From: an uncultured Cytophagales bacterium
Lineage (GTDB): Bacteria; Bacteroidota; Bacteroidia; Cytophagales; Thermonemataceae
Assembly (NCBI GenBank): GCA_937911505.1
Contig: CALEMF010000017.1
Coordinates: 62,001 to 126,000 of the forward strand
Direction of reading: 5' to 3'
DNA length: 64,000 nt
In this document: positions 62,816-64,000 of the stretch, piece by piece
How the letters are laid out: every line of letters begins with the position of its first letter
Numbering within the stretch: position 1 is the stretch's first letter
The notes under the pieces: model-generated
The model's database searches: none
What the model saw: only the letters and a program-made list of their open reading frames with translations
Told to the model about the DNA's origin: nothing
Made by a program: the position numbers and the translations under genes

Positions 62816-64000
62816 TTATTCATTAACCTGTATTTCAAAGCTTTCCACATATAAGTTCCTATCTTCTTTGTCATCAGCATCGTCGTTATCAAATCCTATA
62901 GCAAAGGTAACTACTCTATCTTCTTTTAATGTAAAGTTGAGACTATATGAAGTTATATTTTCTTTTGTGAAGAAGTCACCTATCACCTTTTCATCGACAT
63001 ATAGTAATGCATGAGGGTAAGTTCCATTGAGCGCACTTCCTCTCGCCTTTAAACTTATCGTATATTCACCTTTCTTCAAGGGAATATCGGCGACTTCTAG
63101 CTTCTGATTAAAATAGAGAGCAAGGCTAGAAGGATGTCTATATATTGTAAACGGATACTTAACTGCCTTTTTATATGGACTTCCTTCTAGCAAAATAAGA
63201 GTGGGGTTTCTGTGAGGTCTCATTCTGGTAGTTGCATTCGTATCGCAGAACATATAATTACCATCATAACGATATAGTTGCTCATAATCTTTTGTCAGGT
63301 CATTGAGGGAATCATCGTATGAATGATACTTTGGATCAAAACTTTTGTATTCACCCACTATGAGAATCGTGTTCTTCTTAAAAGCACTTGCAATATCTTG
63401 ATGGTCGAAAATACGGTAGGGTGCATTCAACCTTTTCAAATCTGCTTCTGAAAACATGAGCTCGGAGACAACACCAATTACTTCGTTTTCTTTAAAAGAG
63501 CTGTTGATATAATCAATTATTTTAGACCTAGAGTCAGGTGTGTTGTATGCTCGCCAAGCAGTTGTAATAATGCTTTCATATTTATTTATTTTAAATACCA
63601 TGAAAATGAAAACAAACAGAAATAAACTAATTAAACTATATCTATACTTATTCCTTGGCTTAATTATCGAGGCTGTAATATCTTTTATATATTCAATAAA
63701 TAATCCAAACCATAAAGCTAAAAAAGGATAGACTACTATAAAGTTTCTGTGATAGGCAATTAGCTTGTTAGTAAAATATAAAGTATAGAAAACAGGGAAA
63801 CCTACCAGTAAGATAGTATATAGGATTTGATCTTTATAATTTACATTCTTGCGAGAAACAAAAAATAAAACTCCCCCCAATAAAGAACAGATAAGCAGAA
63901 AAATACTGAGATCATCTGAGAAGCTATCAACCTGAAAAGAGAGATTTTCCCAGCCTGGTGTTTTTTTTAATTGCCCAGTATTGGGATTATCATAATCCTT
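62816..64000 (-). CDS. Membrane glycosyltransferase-like protein with C-terminal beta-sandwich, 5' end outside window
   Basis: The frame runs open to the right edge (64000), 394 codons visible; the true start is outside. Three hydrophobic helices near the N-side of the visible part (from IFLLICSLLGGVLFF to YPFLALWFGLFIEYI and SLFLFVFIFMVF) resemble the end of a GT39/oligosaccharyl-type transporter or transferase. A soluble region (about residues 150-260) leads into a beta-sandwich of ~110 residues at the C-terminus (KGEYTISLKARGSALNG, YVESFEIQV) like a carbohydrate-binding module. Likely a lipid-linked sugar enzyme facing the periplasm; the catalytic loops would lie outside the window. Confidence 0.75.
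   Translation of the reverse strand, partial: KDYDNPNTGQLKKTPGWENLSFQVDSFSDDLSIFLLICSLLGGVLFFVSRKNVNYKDQILYTILLVGFPVFYTLYFTNKLIAYHRNFIVVYPFLALWFGLFIEYIKDITASIIKPRNKYRYSLISLFLFVFIFMVFKINKYESIITTAWRAYNTPDSRSKIIDYINSSFKENEVIGVVSELMFSEADLKRLNAPYRIFDHQDIASAFKKNTILIVGEYKSFDPKYHSYDDSLNDLTKDYEQLYRYDGNYMFCDTNATTRMRPHRNPTLILLEGSPYKKAVKYPFTIYRHPSSLALYFNQKLEVADIPLKKGEYTISLKARGSALNGTYPHALLYVDEKVIGDFFTKENITSYSLNFTLKEDRVVTFAIGFDNDDADDKEDRNLYVESFEIQVNE

Noticed and set aside
1-64000. CRISPR arrays, prophage, integrase or att sites, rRNA operon, known riboswitches
   Set aside because: I looked for regularly spaced repeats, phage genes and conserved RNA cores by eye and saw none. The only repeated structures are the MITE-like family, the tRNA pair and short local repeats listed above.

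Overview
The window comes from a member of the Bacteroidota, most likely an aerobic, gliding or marine Cytophagales-type bacterium. This rests on a SusC/SusD pair, a type IX secretion (T9SS) cargo protein, a PorE-like OmpA protein, Bacteroidota-only families (DUF4199, DUF4783, DUF5606), a plant-type acyl-ACP desaturase, A/T-rich spacers without Shine-Dalgarno sites, and several promoters of the Bacteroidota form TTG-N19/20-TAnnTTTG. The genus cannot be fixed from the sequence. Most of the window is ordinary chromosome, with no phage, CRISPR array or intact insertion sequence.

Layout. 1-5.1 kb: the end of a multi-PAS sensor, cytidine deaminase, a membrane cytochrome c, AnmK, a lipoprotein and an AraC regulator. 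5.2-8.2 kb: an NmrA-like reductase, an aldo/keto reductase and an ADP-ribosylglycohydrolase; the first two have nested inverted repeats just before their start codons. 8.5-12.9 kb: a sugar nucleotidyltransferase, LpxB, a phosphopantetheinyl transferase, a DUF5606 protein and EngB. 13-17.7 kb: two OmpA-family proteins, DUF4199 and a GtrB-like glycosyltransferase. 17.7-21.4 kb: two identical tRNA-Val genes, NhaA and two glycosyltransferases. 21.4-24.2 kb: an overlapping metallo-hydrolase/pssA/purS operon and a bestrophin. 24.3-31.4 kb: an outer-membrane protein, the SusC/SusD/lipoprotein operon and a prohibitin. 32-36.4 kb: a decayed Rpn-family gene, two short-chain dehydrogenases flanking an AraC regulator, and DUF4783. 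36.5-44.3 kb: GpmI, a lipoprotein, a GH3/serine-hydrolase fusion and a penicillin acylase. 44.5-51 kb: tRNA-Thr, DUF2071, an Asp-rich lipoprotein, acyl-ACP desaturase, a RadC-like JAB protein, DoxX, a bioB frame broken by an amber codon, and an HD/CoaD fusion. 51-64 kb: membrane and secreted proteins of unknown role, a T9SS cargo protein, DinB-like, biotin carrier protein, DivIC, an apparent non-coding transcript, a POTRA/barrel protein, glycosyltransferases, ACP phosphodiesterase and a membrane protein cut by the window edge.

The most unusual structure is a family of three dispersed, non-coding, MITE-like elements (8.2, 23.1 and 31.6 kb). They have GAG...CTC ends and, in two copies, exact TNA target duplications. 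Inside them sit roughly 26-bp GAGCTC-centred modules that vary in number (1, 2 and 6) and in position between copies, and appear to enter T or A tracts in a fixed orientation. The next most interesting items are the promoter-to-terminator transcript at about 57.4-57.8 kb that has no gene, the amber codon in bioB, and the HD-CoaD fusion.
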